DNA from: Holosporales bacterium
GTDB taxonomy: Bacteria; Pseudomonadota; Alphaproteobacteria; Caedimonadales; UBA9215
Assembly (NCBI GenBank): GCA_003503995.1
Contig: DOCA01000005.1
Span: 1-6,056, forward strand
Direction: 5' to 3'
DNA: 6,056 nucleotides
The translations under genes were made by a program, and so were the position numbers. Shown piece by piece: positions 4,935 through 6,056 of this stretch. A model generated the notes under the pieces. The model saw only the letters and a program-made list of their open reading frames with translations. It was not told where the DNA came from and searched no databases. Position 1 is the stretch's first letter; each line of letters opens with the position of its first letter.

Positions 4935-6056
4935 TTATTTTTTGCCGCAGCAGTGTTTGTAACGCTCACCTGAGCCACAAGGGCATTGGGCATTACGCGA
5001 AACATCTGTATCGCTATTTTTGCCGTTATTTACTTTTGTCCCTGTTGCCTTTTTTGCCCGAGATGGGTTAGATTTTGCAAGGCGCTGTGCGATAGATTTC
5101 GTACCAGATTTGGGTTTCGATGTATCCTCAAGTGTCTTAGCTGGGCCACTATAATTTAAGGCGCTTTGGTCTGTTTCTGTTCCTTCAAGGGCTGCATCTT
5201 CTAGTTCATCTTCATTTTCAACGCCAATTTCAAGATGAGAAAGTAAAGAAACGGTTGTTTCACATACTTGTGTCATCATGTCTTCAAACATGGTGAAAGC
5301 TTCTTGTTTGTATTCATTCAGAGGGTCACGTTGGGCAATGGCTCGCAAATTAATACCTTGGCGAAGGTGGTCAAGGTTATGAAGATGGTCCTTCCAAGAG
5401 GTATCTAAGACTCGCAAAAGAATGCTTTTTTCTGCCATACGCATCAGGGGAGCCGTGAATTTTCCTTCTTTTTCGGCCATGTGTTTTTTAGAAGCTGTTT
5501 CAATGCGATCCCGCAGTTCAGATTCTGCGATTCCTTCTTCTGATGCCCAGTCCTTGATGGGAAGATTCATGCCAAATAAACGCAAAACTTCCTCATGTAG
5601 AGTCTCGACACTCCATTGATCCGCAAAAGAGTTCTCGGGGATGCAGCGATCTAGTAAGGCATCGAGGGCGTCATCGCGCATTTCCTCAATAACGTCGTTC
5701 ATGTCGTCTTTTTCCATAAGCTCACGGCGTTGCGTATAAACAACTTTACGTTGGGCATTCATCACATCATCGTATTTCAAAAGATGTTTACGCATATCAT
5801 AGTTGCGTGCTTCAACTTTTTGTTGGGCCCGCTCGAGAGCTTTGTTGACCCAAGGGTGCGTGATAGCTTCGCCTTCTTCTAGGCCAAGGCGTTGAAGCAT
5901 GGTATCAAGGCGATCGGAGCCAAAGATGCGCATCAAGTCATCTTCAAGTGAGAGATAAAAACGAGAAGCACCTGGATCTCCTTGACGACCAGAGCGGCCT
6001 CGAAGCTGATTATCCACACGACGGCTTTCATGGCGCTCTGTTCCAATGACGCAAAG
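4935..6056 (-). CDS. secA: Protein translocase ATPase SecA, C-terminal part (5' end beyond window)
   Basis: SecA is the ATP-driven motor that pushes preproteins through SecYEG. The visible 373 residues are the C-terminal part of a protein usually of 850-900 residues. The frame is open to the right edge and begins within helicase motif VI context: IGTERHESRR (fragment residues 4-13) followed by DNQLRGRSGRQGDPG (15-29), so the GTG at 6015-6017 is an internal Val and not a start. Next come the helical wing and scaffold regions, with SWKDHLHNLDHLRQGINLRA (220-239) forming much of the two-helix finger and DPLNEYKQEAF (244-254). An acidic then Lys/Ser-rich linker (about 275-355) leads to the SEC-C zinc motif CPCGSGERYKHCC (358-370), which binds SecB and lipids in E. 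coli. The finger tip reads LRAIAQ, where E. coli has LRGYAQ and B. subtilis LRAYAQ, so the tip Tyr is Ile (codon 5337-5339). The last metal ligand is Cys rather than the His of E. coli. Identification is secure. Confidence 0.98.
   Translation of the reverse strand, partial: LCVIGTERHESRRVDNQLRGRSGRQGDPGASRFYLSLEDDLMRIFGSDRLDTMLQRLGLEEGEAITHPWVNKALERAQQKVEARNYDMRKHLLKYDDVMNAQRKVVYTQRRELMEKDDMNDVIEEMRDDALDALLDRCIPENSFADQWSVETLHEEVLRLFGMNLPIKDWASEEGIAESELRDRIETASKKHMAEKEGKFTAPLMRMAEKSILLRVLDTSWKDHLHNLDHLRQGINLRAIAQRDPLNEYKQEAFTMFEDMMTQVCETTVSLLSHLEIGVENEDELEDAALEGTETDQSALNYSGPAKTLEDTSKPKSGTKSIAQRLAKSNPSRAKKATGTKVNNGKNSDTDVSRNAQCPCGSGERYKHCCGKK

Noticed and set aside
4935..6017. SecA starting at the GTG at 6015-6017
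   Set aside because: This is the Val of the conserved RRVDNQLRG block; the frame continues with conserved SecA residues to the window edge.

Overview
The window is about 6 kb of AT-rich DNA from a bacterium, most likely an alphaproteobacterium. Three things point there: the SecA C-terminal region, with its DPLNEYKQEAF block and terminal SEC-C zinc motif; a YqgE/AlgH protein ending in GHA; and short intergenic regions. A host-associated lineage such as Holosporales or Rickettsiales is plausible from the low GC and the divergent SLC1-type carriers, but this is inference.

Layout. (1) Positions 2-2274, + strand: two tandem, overlapping genes for divergent dicarboxylate/amino acid:cation symporters (SLC1/DAACS fold). 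The first is cut by the left edge. (2) Positions 2299-3756, - strand: a 485-residue exported, helix-rich protein of no family I recognise. It converges on the symporter pair, and its intrinsic terminator lies inside the 3' coding end of the second symporter gene. (3) Positions 3757-3893: a 137-bp divergent intergenic region with a 9-bp inverted repeat in the yqgE leader. (4) Positions 3894-4484, + strand: a YqgE/AlgH (DUF179) protein. (5) Positions 4530-4724, - strand: a possible 64-residue membrane protein with a -10-like box placed as in a leaderless promoter. (6) Positions 4725-4934: a hairpin-rich spacer. (7) Positions 4935-6056, - strand: the C-terminal 373 residues of SecA, with the 5' part beyond the right edge.

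How they relate. Only the two symporters form an obvious transcriptional and translational unit. SecA is the motor of the general secretion pathway, the route the signal-peptide-bearing 485-residue protein would use, but nothing here ties those genes together beyond proximity. yqgE and secA are conserved housekeeping genes; the symporter pair and the exported protein look lineage-specific.

Most interesting points. Both symporters have lost the substrate-binding Arg of TM8 and several canonical Na+ ligands in the same pattern. The SecA two-helix-finger tip carries Ile where Tyr is usual. The unknown exported protein carries an HELAH motif. I found no mobile element, CRISPR array, tRNA or rRNA, and no clear evidence of a wholly new multi-gene system.
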